From contig NZ_NEVM01000005.1 in NCBI RefSeq assembly GCF_002261225.1, positions 1,054,001 to 1,118,000 of the forward strand: DNA of 64,000 nt. Reading direction: 5' to 3'. This document shows, piece by piece, positions 1-10,150 of this stretch (position 1 is the stretch's first letter; every line of letters starts with the position of its first letter). Under the pieces are notes generated by a model that ran no database searches, was not told the origin of the DNA, and saw only the letters and a program-made list of their open reading frames with translations. Source of the stretch: Bordetella genomosp. 10. GTDB lineage: Bacteria > Pseudomonadota > Gammaproteobacteria > Burkholderiales > Burkholderiaceae_B. A program made the translations under genes and the position numbers.

Positions 1-678
1 GATCACCGTGAAGTGCGTCTCGGGCGCCCCTTCCAGCGCATCGATCTGCACGTCGATGGCGCCGCCGGGCACCTGGAAGTGCTCCAGTTGGCCCACGTGC
101 CCTTCGAAGCGCTTGCCGTCCACGGGCTCGGTCAGCTCATAGGCGCCGCCGCCCAGGTTGACCACGTCCAGCTTCTTGCCGATCAGTTCGTTCGGCACGT
201 CGATGCGGTTGACGCGGATGCGCTCGCCGCCCCACGCGTAGCCGCCGGGAATGGCCCGGGTGATGGCCGACGGCAGCGAGAAGCTTTCGTGCTTCTCGGC
301 CAGCCAGCGTCCCACCAGCGGGAAGTACTTGGGCTCCGCCTTCAGGTAGAGCTGGTAGTAGTCGACGGCATGCCCCACCACCAGGCGCGAGCGGAGAATT
401 TCCATTTCGCCCGACGTCGCCTGCTTGATGTCGAAGATGGAAGACACGTCTCCCAGCATGCTCTTGGTGGCGGTCGGCGTTTCTTCCTCGACCTGGACGG
501 CAATATCGGACTGGTAGACCGGCGTGGCGAACATGAAGTAGGCAATGCCCAGCAACGTGGCCAGCAATGTCACCAGGATGATCATGCCGCGGTTTGCCAG
601 CAACACGTCCATATAGGACATCATGGGCGTTTCAGGCTGCCGGGCGGAGGCGTACTCTAGCTGAAGAGGGGGCTGCAT
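1..678 (-). CDS. wzc: Wzc-type polysaccharide co-polymerase, N-terminal part (cut by window edge)
   Basis: The first 226 codons of a gene that runs off the left edge. Near the N-terminus there is one hydrophobic segment (GMIILVTLLATLLGIAYFMF, about residues 32-51), then a periplasmic region starting ATPVYQSDIAVQVEEE. This is the Wzz layout found in bacterial tyrosine autokinases that control polysaccharide chain length and work with Wza in the envelope. The ATG at 678 is the first in frame. The gene lies 80 bases after wza on the same strand, so wza-wzc is probably one operon; no wzb-like phosphatase lies between them. The cytoplasmic kinase domain (Walker A, Tyr tail) is outside the window, so a kinase-less Wzz protein cannot be excluded. 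Confidence 0.85.
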   Translation of the reverse strand, partial: MQPPLQLEYASARQPETPMMSYMDVLLANRGMIILVTLLATLLGIAYFMFATPVYQSDIAVQVEEETPTATKSMLGDVSSIFDIKQATSGEMEILRSRLVVGHAVDYYQLYLKAEPKYFPLVGRWLAEKHESFSLPSAITRAIPGGYAWGGERIRVNRIDVPNELIGKKLDVVNLGGGAYELTEPVDGKRFEGHVGQLEHFQVPGGAIDVQIDALEGAPETHFTVI

Positions 679-716
679 GGTGTCGACTCGCGAAAAAGTA
701 AGGGACGGACACGAGA

Positions 717-732
717 GCCGGCGCAAGCCGGC
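717..732. other. Short hairpin between wza and wzc
   Basis: Six-base arms GCCGGC flank the four-base loop GCAA in the 80-base gap between the wza stop and the wzc start. There is no T-run, so it is not a convincing terminator. It may lower read-through or stabilise the upstream message. Function is inferred only. Confidence 0.3.
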
Positions 733-758
733 CCGGTACTGCTCGCCGTACGTTCGTC

Positions 759-1898
759 CTAGTTGTGGCGGACGGCGTCGACGGTCTGTACGGTCTGGGC
801 GCTGGGGAACAACAGCGAGATGAAGCGGTTCCAACGCACCAGGTTGCCCGCGTCGACGAAGACGATGTCCTTCGCCTGCAACGGGAACTTGCCTGCCACT
901 GCCAACGCCTGCGGAGAACTGCTATCCAGATGGAAAACCTCGGGCGTGGCATTCGGCAGGGAACGCACCACGAAGATCTGCGAAGGATCGCTGGTCGTCT
1001 GGCTGGGACCACCCACCTCGCCCAGCGCCTCGGCAAGCGACATTTCACCGTCATGCATCAACAGGCCCTGGGGCAGCGTGACTTCGCCCATCAGGTAGAT
1101 CTTGTTGTCGCCACGCGCCACCACCCGCACGATGTCTCCCGATTGCAGCAGGATGGACGTCGGGTCGATGTTCGCGGCCGTCAGCTTGTTCAGGTCGACG
1201 CGCGCGGTCTGTCCATTGCGCGTCACGTAAACGCGGCTGCGATCGGCCGTGGTCAAGACGCCGCCCGCGCGGTTTATCGCTTCCGGCAGCGTCATCGGCA
1301 CATCGGTGATGGGCATGGGTCCGGGCGTCTTCACTTCGCCTTCCACGTAGACACGTTTGCTGCGATAACCTAGCACGCGCACCGTGATTTGAGGATCCTG
1401 AATAAAGTTACGCGACCCTCGGATGAGGGAGCTGCGCACCTGGGCCTCCGTCATCCCGGCTACCTTCACAAGGCCTACATAGGGGAACTGAACGTAGCCA
1501 TCCGATGAGACGGGGTAGCCCGGAATGCCGGCGGCCGTATCCCCGAAGGTGAGTTCGGTCGGCCCCGTCCCAATGCTGTAGGTCTGCGTCGGAAGGACTA
1601 GTTCCGGATGATCCCAGACCACGATAGAAAGGATGTCCCCCGGCCCGATCACATAGGGCGACGGCTTGCCGATAAGATTTCGAACGTTTTCCGGAACGGG
1701 TCCGTTGGCCGCCGCGGTCTCTTCGCGCGCGAGCGCCGGCGTGATTTCCTTGACCGTCACGACGCTGTTCGGATCGTCGGGATCGACCTTGAAACTGGAC
1801 TGGTACCGCATGCCCGGCGCGAATGCGCACGCCGCCAGGGACGAAATAAGCACGGCCATTGCGGCTGCGCGAGAGAACGTGCGAAGTAATGTGTTCAT
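759..1898 (-). CDS. wza: Polysaccharide export lipoprotein Wza
   Basis: A 379-residue outer-membrane polysaccharide export protein. The N-terminus is a lipoprotein signal with lipobox LAAC (residues 21-24), so Cys24 should be lipidated. The Poly_export domain follows (SPYVIGPGDILSIVVWDHPE), then two SLBB-type modules (KRVYVEGEVKTPGPMPITD and KIYLMGEVTLPQGLLMHDGE). The C-terminal stretch RWNRFISLLFPSAQTVQ resembles the amphipathic helix that forms the Wza outer-membrane barrel. ATG 1898 was chosen because it directly precedes the signal peptide; the frame stays open far upstream but only as antisense of the next gene. It is divergent from the initiating transferase, so both sides of the locus start from one control region. 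Confidence 0.95.
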   Translation of the reverse strand: MNTLLRTFSRAAAMAVLISSLAACAFAPGMRYQSSFKVDPDDPNSVVTVKEITPALAREETAAANGPVPENVRNLIGKPSPYVIGPGDILSIVVWDHPELVLPTQTYSIGTGPTELTFGDTAAGIPGYPVSSDGYVQFPYVGLVKVAGMTEAQVRSSLIRGSRNFIQDPQITVRVLGYRSKRVYVEGEVKTPGPMPITDVPMTLPEAINRAGGVLTTADRSRVYVTRNGQTARVDLNKLTAANIDPTSILLQSGDIVRVVARGDNKIYLMGEVTLPQGLLMHDGEMSLAEALGEVGGPSQTTSDPSQIFVVRSLPNATPEVFHLDSSSPQALAVAGKFPLQAKDIVFVDAGNLVRWNRFISLLFPSAQTVQTVDAVRHN

Positions 1899-2174
1899 GG
1901 CGTTCCACTGAGAGGAAGAGTCGCGTGTGGCGCGGAAATGATCCGCGCTGAGCGGGTTTCGCGGTAAGTGTGTCGCGTTACTACCGTCGGGTAACGGGTT
2001 GCGACATTCCACGCGATTTCGCCGTGTGCGCACATTGGGCTGATGGCCTAATACTTCACTTACGCCCTTTGGACGTTTCGACTCCCGCGCCCCATGCCTA
2101 TGATTTTTCCCGGGCATGCAGCATGACGCGGCGCCGCAAAGCGCCGTCCGCCACCTTACGCCTTGGAGCGCTTT
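1899..2174. promoter_or_regulatory. Divergent control region of the polysaccharide locus
   Basis: This 276-base gap separates wza (leftward) from the phosphoglycosyltransferase gene (rightward) and must hold both promoters. It contains an inverted repeat at 1930-1948 with arms GCGCGGA and TCCGCGC around AATGA. A TAATAC hexamer at 2049 could be a -10 element for the rightward genes, but no good -35 lies at the usual distance. The dyad is a candidate operator, not shown to be one. Confidence 0.5.
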
Positions 2175-3584
2175 ATGGAAACGTCCCCGTTCGACGTGTC
2201 GGGCAAGCTGCCCGGCACGAGCTACCTGTTTCGCGCCGCCGATGCCGCGCTGGTGACCGTCGCGGGCCTGGCGGCGATCGAATGGCAGGTCGCGCGCACG
2301 GGCGTCGACGTTTCCCCCATCCACAGCCTGCTGGTGTACTTCTGCGGAATCGCCACGCTGGTGGTCTTTCCCGCTTTCCAGTTGTACGGCTCGTGGCGCG
2401 GCCGTCCCATGCACATGCTGGTGATACGCGGCCTGGCCGCCTGGACCGTCGTCTTCGCGATGGGACTGCTGGTCGGCTTTCTCACGCACCAGATCGCCTA
2501 TGTCTCGCGCCTGTGGGCTGCCTTGTGGTTCGTCACCGGCGCCACGGCGTTGACGGGCCTGCGCCTGGGCGTCTACACCGCCTTGCGCAAGGCGCGCGAC
2601 CACGGCTTGAACCGCAAGCGCGTCCTCCTGATCGGCTTCGGCCCGCTGGGCCACGATATGTGGGCGCGCGTGGCGGCCACGCGCACGGCGGGCTACGAAG
2701 TCATGGGCATCTACTGCGAGGGCAAGGAGCAATTGCCGCCGGGCGTGCCGCGCCTGGAAAAGCTGACCGCCATCTCCGCCTTCGTGCGCCAGCACGAGAT
2801 CCGTGAAGTCTGGCTGGCGCTGCCCATGGAGGCCGGCCAGGCGGTGCGCGAGGTCATGTATTTCCTGCGCCACGATCTCATCGACATCCGCTGGATTCCC
2901 GACGTGCTGTCCGTGCGGCTGCTGGGCCATCGCGTGGAGGAGTTCCTGGGCGTTCCCGCGATCGAGTTGAACAGCCTGCCCGCGGCCGGCATCCGCGGCA
3001 TGGCCAAGGCCGCCTTCGACCGCGTGTTCAGCGCGCTGGTGCTGCTGGGGCTCTCGCCCCTGATGCTGGTGATCGCGGCGTGGATCAAGCTGGACTCGCG
3101 CGGTCCCGTCTTCTTCACCCAGCCGCGCCTGGGCGTGGACGGCCAGGTCTTCCGGGTCTACAAGTTCCGCAGCATGACCGTGCACCAGGAAAACGACGGC
3201 GTGGTGACGCAGGCCACGCGCGACGATCGCCGCGTCACGCGCATCGGCGCCTTCCTGCGCAAGACCAGCCTGGACGAGCTGCCGCAGTTCATCAACGTGC
3301 TGCGCGGCGAAATGTCGGTGGTGGGCCCCCGTCCGCACGCGCTGGAGCACAACGAGCAATACAAGGACCTGGTGGCGCGCTACATGATGCGCCACCGCGT
3401 CAAGCCCGGCATCACCGGCTGGGCGCAGATCAACGGCCTGCGCGGCCAGACGGAGACCGTGCACAAGATGCGCGATCGCGTGGAGTTCGATCTGTACTAC
3501 ATCCAGAACTGGTCCTTCCTGATGGACCTGCGCATCATCGCCCGGACCGCGATCTCGGGATGGACAGGGAAAAATGTCTACTGA
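2175..3584 (+). CDS. Undecaprenyl-phosphate glucose phosphotransferase (WcaJ-like)
   Basis: A 469-residue polyprenol phosphate:hexose-1-phosphate transferase that attaches the first sugar to undecaprenyl phosphate in the inner membrane. The N-terminal half holds several membrane spans and a Rossmann-like CoA-binding region ([20 protein letters not shown]). The C-terminal half is the catalytic bacterial sugar transferase domain, with [25 protein letters not shown] and [17 protein letters not shown] 2175 is preferred over the in-frame TTG at 2163 because GGAG at 2165-2168 lies six bases upstream of it. The sugar is probably glucose by family, but galactose or a deoxysugar is possible. It heads the rightward biosynthetic run. 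Confidence 0.93.
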   Translation: METSPFDVSGKLPGTSYLFRAADAALVTVAGLAAIEWQVARTGVDVSPIHSLLVYFCGIATLVVFPAFQLYGSWRGRPMHMLVIRGLAAWTVVFAMGLLVGFLTHQIAYVSRLWAALWFVTGATALTGLRLGVYTALRKARDHGLNRKRVLLIGFGPLGHDMWARVAATRTAGYEVMGIYCEGKEQLPPGVPRLEKLTAISAFVRQHEIREVWLALPMEAGQAVREVMYFLRHDLIDIRWIPDVLSVRLLGHRVEEFLGVPAIELNSLPAAGIRGMAKAAFDRVFSALVLLGLSPLMLVIAAWIKLDSRGPVFFTQPRLGVDGQVFRVYKFRSMTVHQENDGVVTQATRDDRRVTRIGAFLRKTSLDELPQFINVLRGEMSVVGPRPHALEHNEQYKDLVARYMMRHRVKPGITGWAQINGLRGQTETVHKMRDRVEFDLYYIQNWSFLMDLRIIARTAISGWTGKNVY

Positions 3585-3631
3585 GATGAAGTCCCACCCC
3601 TCATGCGTCGGCGTGGCGCGCGGCGCCATGG

Positions 3632-4162
3632 ATGACTGAGATGTCTACCGAAACGTTGGTTGCCGCGCCGCCGCGCCTGAGCCGGGCCGACTTCCGCCAC
3701 GGCGTCGAACTGCTGCCGCTGGTGTCCATCGATCTGCTGCTGAGCGACGCCGACGGACGCTACCTGCTGGGCCTGCGCGGCAATCCGCCCGCGCGCGGAA
3801 GCTGGTTCGTGCCCGGCGGCCGCATCCGCAAGGACGAGCCCATGGACGCGGCGCTGCGGCGCATCTGCGACGACGAGCTCGGCCTCGACCTGCCGCGCGC
3901 CTGCTGGCGCCTGCAGGGCGTCTACGAGCATTTCTACGACGACAACTTCGCCGGCGAGCGAGACCGCAGCACCCATTACGTGGTGCTGGCCTACCGGGCT
4001 CAGTTGCCGCCCCACTTCAGCGATCTCCAGATCGACGACCGGCTGGGCCGCCTGCCCACCGGACAGCACAGCGGCTACCGCTGGGCACATCCCCGCGCCA
4101 TGGCGCAGGACGACACCGTCCATCCCTACACCAGGGCCTACTTCACGGAGCAGATGCGATGA
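3632..4162 (+). CDS. gmm: GDP-mannose mannosyl hydrolase (Nudix)
   Basis: A 176-residue Nudix enzyme. The box starts GGRIRKDEPMDAALRRICDD and continues ELGLDLP; this is the variant Nudix signature typical of GDP-mannose hydrolases (Gmm/WcaH), which cleave GDP-mannose to GDP and mannose. In polysaccharide loci this enzyme is thought to balance GDP-mannose against GDP-fucose. The stop overlaps the manC start as ATGA, so the two are probably translationally coupled. A second ATG at 3641 would remove three residues; neither start has a strong ribosome site. Confidence 0.88.
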   Translation: MTEMSTETLVAAPPRLSRADFRHGVELLPLVSIDLLLSDADGRYLLGLRGNPPARGSWFVPGGRIRKDEPMDAALRRICDDELGLDLPRACWRLQGVYEHFYDDNFAGERDRSTHYVVLAYRAQLPPHFSDLQIDDRLGRLPTGQHSGYRWAHPRAMAQDDTVHPYTRAYFTEQMR

Positions 4163-5613
4163 CCTCCCCCTATCCCGAATTCCGCCCCGTCATTCTGTGC
4201 GGCGGTTCCGGCTCACGCCTGTGGCCCCTTTCGCGCGAACTGCTGCCGAAGCAGTTCATCCGGCTCACCGGCGAACGCAGCCTGTTGCAGAACACGGTGC
4301 TGCGCACCCTGCGCCACGCCGGCGCCTCGCGCCCCATGCTGATCTGCAACGCCGCGCACCGCTACATCGCCCTGGAGCAGATGCAGGAGCTGGAGGCGGC
4401 GGCCGCCGAAACGGGCGCCCCGGGCGGCGGCAAGGTCGAGCTGCTGCTGGAGCCTTGCCCGCGCAACACCGCGCCCGCCATCGCCGCGGCCGCCCTGCGC
4501 GCGATGCGCGACGGCGACGATCCCATCCTGCTGGTGATGCCGTCGGACCACGTGATCGAGGAAGGACCGGCGCTGGCCGAGGCCTTCGCGCTGGCCCACC
4601 AGGCCGCATGCGAGGGCGCCCTGGCGCTGTTCGGCGTGCGTCCCACCGCCCCCCTGACCGGCTACGGCTACCTGCGCACCTCGGCCGGCGAACGCCCCTG
4701 GCAGAAGGTCGAGGCCTTCATCGAAAAGCCGGACGCCGAGCGCGCCGCCGCCTTCCTGCGCGAGGGCGGCTACTACTGGAACAGCGGCATGTTCGCCTTC
4801 CGCGCCTCCACCTTCCTGCATGAACTGGGTCGCCTGGCGCCGGACATGATGGCCAGCGTGCGCGAAGCGGTGCTCAAGGGCAGCGGCGACGACGACGTCT
4901 TCACCCTGGACCCGCGCGCCTTCGGCGCGTGCCGCGCCGACTCCATCGACTACGCCGTGATGGAGCGCACCGACAGCGCCGTTTCCGTGCCGCTGGACGC
5001 GGGCTGGAGCGACGTCGGCGCCTGGGACGCGGTCTGGGACATCGCCGCCAAATGCCCCGACGGCAATTCCACCAGCGGCGACGTCATGATCGACGACTCG
5101 CGCAACTGCCTGGTCCATTCCACGCACCGGCTGGTGGCCGCGCTGGGGCTGGACGACATCGTGGTCATCGAGACCGCCGACGCCGTGCTGGTGGCGCACA
5201 AGAGCCGCACCCAGGACGTCAAGCGCATCGTCGAGACCTTCCGCGGCCAGCACCGCGAGGAAATGGCCCACCACCGCGAAGTGCGGCGCCCGTGGGGATC
5301 CTACGACTCCATCGGGCAAGGCCCGCGCTACCAGATCAAGCGCATCACGGTGAAGCCCGGCGCGCGCCTGTCGTCGCAGATGCACCACCACCGCGCCGAG
5401 CACTGGGTCGTGGTGTCGGGCACGGCGCGCATACACAACGGCGACAAGGACTTTCTTTTGACGGAGAACCAATCGACCTACATCCCTTTGGGCGAGGTCC
5501 ATTGCCTGGAGAATCCCGGCAAGATTCCGCTCGAATTGATCGAGGTGCAGTCGGGCGCCTACCTGGGCGAGGACGACATCGTGCGCTTCGAGGATATGTA
5601 CGGTCGCGTCTAG
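4159..5613 (+). CDS. manC: Mannose-1-phosphate guanylyltransferase / mannose-6-phosphate isomerase
   Basis: A 484-residue bifunctional type II PMI/GMP enzyme. The N-terminal nucleotidyltransferase has CGGSGSRLWPLSRELLPKQF and the FIEKPD motif. The C-terminal cupin isomerase has RPWGSYDSI and KPGARLSSQMHHHRAEHW with metal-binding histidines. It makes GDP-mannose, the precursor of GDP-fucose made by the next two genes. Length matches the family. It overlaps gmm by four bases. A phosphomannomutase gene is not in this window and must be elsewhere. Confidence 0.96.
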   Translation: MTSPYPEFRPVILCGGSGSRLWPLSRELLPKQFIRLTGERSLLQNTVLRTLRHAGASRPMLICNAAHRYIALEQMQELEAAAAETGAPGGGKVELLLEPCPRNTAPAIAAAALRAMRDGDDPILLVMPSDHVIEEGPALAEAFALAHQAACEGALALFGVRPTAPLTGYGYLRTSAGERPWQKVEAFIEKPDAERAAAFLREGGYYWNSGMFAFRASTFLHELGRLAPDMMASVREAVLKGSGDDDVFTLDPRAFGACRADSIDYAVMERTDSAVSVPLDAGWSDVGAWDAVWDIAAKCPDGNSTSGDVMIDDSRNCLVHSTHRLVAALGLDDIVVIETADAVLVAHKSRTQDVKRIVETFRGQHREEMAHHREVRRPWGSYDSIGQGPRYQIKRITVKPGARLSSQMHHHRAEHWVVVSGTARIHNGDKDFLLTENQSTYIPLGEVHCLENPGKIPLELIEVQSGAYLGEDDIVRFEDMYGRV

Positions 5614-5647
5614 CGGCCACGGCGCGGGCGCCGGCGCGGCGCCGCGG

Positions 5648-5680
5648 GCGGGAACGGCCATAAGGATTAGGCCGTCCCGC
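5648..5680. other. Stable hairpin in the manC-gmd gap
   Basis: The 148-base gap between manC and gmd holds an 11-bp stem with one bulged A (arms GCGGGAACGGCC and GGCCGTCCCGC) and a ten-base loop. There is no T-run after it, so a rho-independent terminator is doubtful. A processing or attenuation element is possible. Confidence 0.4.
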
Positions 5681-5761
5681 GCGCTGTAGGGCCTCCGGCC
5701 GATACCCCGGCCGGCATCGCATCTGTAGTCTTCACTGACACTCAGCCTAAAGGATACAACC

Positions 5762-6874
5762 ATGCCAAAACGGGCATTGATCACTGGCATTACGGGACAG
5801 GACGGCGCCTATCTGGCGGAATTCCTGCTTGGCAAGGGTTACGAAGTGCACGGCATCAAGCGCCGCGCGTCGATGTTCAACACCGCGCGCATCGACCACC
5901 TGTACCAGGACCCGCACGAAAAGCAGCGCAACTTCTTCCTGCACCATGGCGACATGACCGACGCCTGCAGCCTGATCCGCATCGTGCAAGCCGTGCAGCC
6001 GGACGAGATCTACAACCTGGCCGCCCAGAGCCACGTCGGCGTGTCCTTCGAGGAACCGGAATACACGGCCAACGCCGACGGACTGGGCACGCTGCGCCTG
6101 CTCGAAGCCATGCGCATCCTCAAGATGGAGGACCGCACGCGCTTCTACCAGGCCTCGACGTCGGAGCTGTACGGCATGGTGCGCGAGGTCCCGCAGCGCG
6201 AGACCACGCCATTCTATCCGCGCAGCCCCTATGCCGTGGCCAAGCTGTACGCCTACTGGATCTGCGTCAACTACCGCGAAGCCTACGGCATGTATGCCTG
6301 CAACGGCATCCTCTTCAACCACGAATCGCCGCGCCGCGGCGAGACCTTCGTCACGCGCAAGATCACCCGCGCCCTGGCCCGCATCGCGCTGGGCCTGGAG
6401 AAGTGCCTGTACCTGGGCAACCTGTCCGCCCTGCGCGACTGGGGCCATGCGCGCGACTACGTCGAGATGCAATGGCTGATGCTGCAGCAGGAACAGGCCA
6501 GCGACTTCGTCATCGCCACCGGCATGCAGTACAGCGTGCGCGACTTCATCAACATCGCGGCGCGCGAGCTGGGCATCCTGCTGCAATGGGAAGGCGAAGG
6601 CCTGACGGAAACCGCCACCGTGCTGCTGAGCCCCGCCTACGAACACGTCAAGCCGGGCCAGGTCATCGTGCGCGTGGACCCGCGCTACTTCCGCCCCACC
6701 GAGGTCGAGACGCTGCTGGGCGATCCGACCAAGGCCCGCGAAAAGCTCGGCTGGACGCCGCGCACGAGCTTCGAGGAACTGGTGCGCGAGATGATCGCCA
6801 GCGACCTGAAGGAGGCCCAGCGCGACGCGCTGGTCGAGGAAAACGGCTACGAAGTGTACGCCTACAAGGAGTGA
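5762..6874 (+). CDS. gmd: GDP-mannose 4,6-dehydratase
   Basis: A 370-residue short-chain dehydrogenase/reductase that converts GDP-mannose to GDP-4-keto-6-deoxymannose, the first step to GDP-L-fucose. The NADP-binding motif is [15 protein letters not shown] close to the N-terminus. The catalytic YxxxK is in [14 protein letters not shown], and [15 protein letters not shown] is a Gmd family signature. ATG 5762 follows AAAGGATACAACC, a good ribosome site. The next gene, fcl, starts seven bases after the stop. Confidence 0.97.
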   Translation: MPKRALITGITGQDGAYLAEFLLGKGYEVHGIKRRASMFNTARIDHLYQDPHEKQRNFFLHHGDMTDACSLIRIVQAVQPDEIYNLAAQSHVGVSFEEPEYTANADGLGTLRLLEAMRILKMEDRTRFYQASTSELYGMVREVPQRETTPFYPRSPYAVAKLYAYWICVNYREAYGMYACNGILFNHESPRRGETFVTRKITRALARIALGLEKCLYLGNLSALRDWGHARDYVEMQWLMLQQEQASDFVIATGMQYSVRDFINIAARELGILLQWEGEGLTETATVLLSPAYEHVKPGQVIVRVDPRYFRPTEVETLLGDPTKAREKLGWTPRTSFEELVREMIASDLKEAQRDALVEENGYEVYAYKE

Positions 6875-6881
6875 GGGCGTC

Positions 6882-7835
6882 ATGGCCGATCTGGAACAAC
6901 GGATATACGTGGCCGGCCATCGCGGGATGGTCGGTTCGGCCATCGTCCGCGAGCTGCGGCGGCAGGGCTATCGCCACGTGATCACGCGAGGGCGCGACGA
7001 ACTGGACCTGGAAAACCAGAACCAGGTCAACCGCTTCTTCTGCACGCAGAAAGTCGACGTGGTGTACCTGGCGGCCGCCAAGGTCGGCGGCATCCTCGCC
7101 AACGACACCTATCCGGTCGACTTCCTCTACCGCAACCTCATGATCCAGAACAACGTCATCCACGCCGCCTATGCATCCGGCGTCCGGCGGCTGCTGTTCC
7201 TCGGATCGTCCTGCATCTATCCCAAGCTGGCGCCCCAGCCCATCCACGAGGACGCCTTGTTGACGGGCCCGCTGGAGCCGACCAACGAAGCCTATGCGAT
7301 CGCCAAGATCGCCGGGCTCAAGCTGTGCGAAGCCTACAACCGCCAGTACGGCACGCAGTACGTCTGCGCCATGCCGACGAACCTGTACGGCGAGAACGAC
7401 AACTACGATCTGCGCAACAGCCACGTGCTGCCGGCGCTGATCCGCAAGTTCCATGAAGCGCGCGAGACCGGCGCGCCCAGCGTCACCTTGTGGGGCAGCG
7501 GCACGCCGCGCCGCGAATTCCTGTACGTCGACGACCTGGCCCGCGCCTGCGCGCTGCTGATGCAGGTCGACGGCGCGCGGGGTCTCTACAACGTCGGCGT
7601 CGGGGAAGACCTGACCATCGCCGAACTGGCCGGGATCGTGGCGGAGGTGGTGGGCTATCAAGGGGAACTGGCCTACGACCGCAGCAAGCCGGACGGCACG
7701 CCGCGCAAGCTGCTCGACGTCAGCCGCATCCAGGCGCTCGGCTGGCGCGCTCAGGTCGGGCTGCGGCGAGGCATCGAGATGACCTATCACCACTACCTGC
7801 GGCAGGCGGCCAGCCAGCCGCTGCCGACGGCCTGA
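6882..7835 (+). CDS. fcl: GDP-L-fucose synthase
   Basis: A 317-residue SDR enzyme (WcaG family) that epimerises and reduces GDP-4-keto-6-deoxymannose to GDP-L-fucose. It has [16 protein letters not shown] for NADP binding and the YxxxK pair in [19 protein letters not shown], with the family motif GSSCIYPK. It follows gmd closely, as in colanic-acid and fucose-containing O-antigen loci, so fucose (or a derivative) is very likely in this polymer. Confidence 0.97.
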   Translation: MADLEQRIYVAGHRGMVGSAIVRELRRQGYRHVITRGRDELDLENQNQVNRFFCTQKVDVVYLAAAKVGGILANDTYPVDFLYRNLMIQNNVIHAAYASGVRRLLFLGSSCIYPKLAPQPIHEDALLTGPLEPTNEAYAIAKIAGLKLCEAYNRQYGTQYVCAMPTNLYGENDNYDLRNSHVLPALIRKFHEARETGAPSVTLWGSGTPRREFLYVDDLARACALLMQVDGARGLYNVGVGEDLTIAELAGIVAEVVGYQGELAYDRSKPDGTPRKLLDVSRIQALGWRAQVGLRRGIEMTYHHYLRQAASQPLPTA

Positions 7836-7870
7836 GGACGGGCCTGGGCCAAACCGGGGGAGTCGCGCGC

Positions 7871-9187
7871 ATGCGTGGGCTGATCAAGAAGTACATCGGC
7901 GCCAATGCCTCGTTCTGGGGGCTGATGGAGTACGGCCTGGGACCGCTGGTGGCGCTCGCCGCGACCCCGGTGCTGCTGCGCCAGTTGGGGACCGTCGGCT
8001 TCGGCCAGTTCGCCATGATCATGGCGCTGGCCGGATTCGGCAACGTCGCCAACCTGGGCGCCGCCGTCACCGGCACCAAGCTGGTCTCCGAGCGGCTGCA
8101 CGAGCCCGACGGCGCCTACCGGGGCGCGGCGGTGGCTTTCGCCCTGGTGGCCTTCGCCCTGGCGGGCGTGACCGCCATCGGCCTGGCGGGCTGGGGGCTG
8201 GTCGCCTGGATCTGGCCGCACGCCACCTTCGGCGGCATCGCCGTCACGACCCTGGCCCTGCCCGCCCTGCTGGTCTACCTGAGCCAGCAGTTCGACCAGT
8301 TGTTCACCGGTTGCCTGAAGGGCCGCGAGGCCTTCGCCGGAACCGCCATCTGCGAAGTCAGCGGACGGCTGACCGCCTACACCGTGACCTGCCTGGTGGC
8401 GATGATGACCGGCTCTCCCACCATCGCCGCCCTGACCCAGGCCGCCGGCCTGCTGACCACCGGCCTGGCCAAGATGCACCTGTTCGCCCGCGCCAGCAAC
8501 CGCTGGGCAGTGCGCCCCCTGCTGGACCGCGCCGCCATGGGCGCCGCCTTCCGCTTTTCCCGCTGGTCGTGGCTGAACAGCCTGAGCGCGGTGGCCTTCG
8601 GCTCGGTCGACCGCATCCTCGTGGGCTCGCTGCTGGGGCCCTCGACGCTGGCCATCTACACCATCGGCGCGCAGATCGGCCAGATCATCCATACCGCCTC
8701 GGTCGCCGTGTTCCAGAAGACCATGCCCCTGATCAGCCGCCTGGCGTCGGCGCCGGACGGCGGCGTGGCCGTGGCGCGCGAAGTGCGGCGGCTGATGACC
8801 ATCAACATCAGCCTGTCGGTGCTGGGCAGCATCGTCGCGCTGTCTGTCAGCGCCCCGCTGCTGGGATTGATGCTGGGCAGCCACGGCTATACCCCCGGCC
8901 ACCTGGCTACCTTCCGGCTGCTGATCGTCGCCGCCGCCCTGCTGTCCCTGAACGTGGTGGCCCACTTCTCCCTGCTGGGCATGGGCAACGGCCGGGCGGT
9001 GGCGGTGCTCAACGGCGCCGCCGGCGGCGTCATGGTCTGTCTGCTTTTCCTGCTGGTCGGCCCCCTGGGCGAGGCCGCCGCCGGCTGGGCGCGCATCGGC
9101 TATTCGGTGACGACGCTTGCCGGCATCTACCTGGCGCTGCGGCAATCCCATACGCAACGCTACATGCCGGCAGCCGCCGTCCGCTGA
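7871..9187 (+). CDS. wzx: Wzx-type repeat-unit flippase (MOP superfamily)
   Basis: A 438-residue polytopic membrane protein of the oligosaccharide flippase family. It starts MRGLIKKYIGANASFWGLME and has regularly spaced hydrophobic segments to the C-terminus, with basic loops such as KTMPLISRLASA. Wzx moves lipid-linked repeat units across the inner membrane. ATG 7871 was chosen because GGGGGAG lies about eight bases upstream and the residues before it are antisense-like Arg/Pro-rich sequence. Placement between sugar-nucleotide genes and glycosyltransferases supports the call. Confidence 0.88.
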   Translation: MRGLIKKYIGANASFWGLMEYGLGPLVALAATPVLLRQLGTVGFGQFAMIMALAGFGNVANLGAAVTGTKLVSERLHEPDGAYRGAAVAFALVAFALAGVTAIGLAGWGLVAWIWPHATFGGIAVTTLALPALLVYLSQQFDQLFTGCLKGREAFAGTAICEVSGRLTAYTVTCLVAMMTGSPTIAALTQAAGLLTTGLAKMHLFARASNRWAVRPLLDRAAMGAAFRFSRWSWLNSLSAVAFGSVDRILVGSLLGPSTLAIYTIGAQIGQIIHTASVAVFQKTMPLISRLASAPDGGVAVAREVRRLMTINISLSVLGSIVALSVSAPLLGLMLGSHGYTPGHLATFRLLIVAAALLSLNVVAHFSLLGMGNGRAVAVLNGAAGGVMVCLLFLLVGPLGEAAAGWARIGYSVTTLAGIYLALRQSHTQRYMPAAAVR

Positions 9188-9229
9188 CCGGCCATTCGTA
9201 TCAGGCCCTACAACATGCTGAGGTCATAT

Positions 9230-10138
9230 ATGCGCAAGCGCTATCAGAAAGCCACTCAAGAGCTCCGGGACTTCGTCTCCTGCCTGCGGCCCCCCGCGCC
9301 CCTGAGCGCGGACGAGATCGCCAGCCTGCCGAAGATCACCATCGTCACGCCCTCGTACAACCAGGCGCGCTTCCTGGAACGCACCATGCTGTCCGTGCTC
9401 AACCAGGGCTATCCCAAGCTGGAGTACATCGTCATCGACGGCGGCTCCACCGACGGCAGCGTCGACATCATCCGCAAGTACGAAGCGCACCTGGCGTACT
9501 GGGAAAGCGAGCGCGACCGCGGCCAGTCCCACGCCATCAACAAGGGCTTCGCCAAGGCCACCGGCGACTACATCGGCTGGCAGAATTCCGACGACCTGTA
9601 TTTCCCGGGCGCGCTGCTGAAGCTGGGCCGCGCCGCGGCGCGCCGGCGGCCGTCCCTGGTCAACGGCCATCTCTTCATCGCCAACGCCGACAACCAGATT
9701 TTCCGGCAGGTCTACTACACGCCCATGGACCGGCGCAAGCTGACGGTGGTCAAGGCCTCCATTCCCAACCAGGTCGCGCTGTTCCGCCGCGACGTGCTGC
9801 AGCGGCACGGCTTCCTGAAGGAGGAAATGCGCTACTGCATGGACCTGGAGCTGTGGAGCCGCCTGCTGCACGACGGCCCCAACCTGATCGTGCCGTCGGC
9901 GCTGGGCGTCTACACGGCGCACGACGAGACCAAGACCGCGCTGATGCACGACGTGCACGTCAGCGAACGGGCGCAGATCGTCGACCACATCCGCGCCGAG
10001 AGCCGCATCGGCCCCCTGTTCGGGCTGTCCTGCCGCGCCGCCAAGGTGGCGGCCCACGCGCGCCAGGGGGACATCGACTACCTGGTCGAGAAGATCCTGC
10101 ACAAGATGGCCGGCCGCGACAACTGGCACGCCCATTAG
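9230..10138 (+). CDS. Glycosyltransferase family 2
   Basis: A 302-residue GT-A fold transferase. It has ITIVTPSYNQARFLERTMLS, the nucleotide-binding VIDGGSTDGSVDIIRKYE, and an acidic pair in GWQNSDDLYFPGALLK that is the DxD-like metal site. It should add one sugar to the lipid-linked repeat unit on the cytoplasmic face. Start: GAGG at 9220-9223 sits six bases before ATG 9230, better than ATG 9215 (five residues longer). Donor and linkage cannot be read from sequence. Confidence 0.88.
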   Translation: MRKRYQKATQELRDFVSCLRPPAPLSADEIASLPKITIVTPSYNQARFLERTMLSVLNQGYPKLEYIVIDGGSTDGSVDIIRKYEAHLAYWESERDRGQSHAINKGFAKATGDYIGWQNSDDLYFPGALLKLGRAAARRRPSLVNGHLFIANADNQIFRQVYYTPMDRRKLTVVKASIPNQVALFRRDVLQRHGFLKEEMRYCMDLELWSRLLHDGPNLIVPSALGVYTAHDETKTALMHDVHVSERAQIVDHIRAESRIGPLFGLSCRAAKVAAHARQGDIDYLVEKILHKMAGRDNWHAH

Positions 10139-10150
10139 GAAGAGGCCATC

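Noticed and set aside
1899..3629. Leftward 577-codon N-terminal extension of wza
   Set aside because: It is antisense to the phosphoglycosyltransferase gene, His/Gln/Asp-rich as typical of shadows, and a lipoprotein signal starts at 1898.
4213..5790. Long leftward frames antisense to manC, wzx, katG and others
   Set aside because: These are GC-skew shadows, rich in Arg, His, Gln or Gly, without ribosome sites or recognisable motifs.
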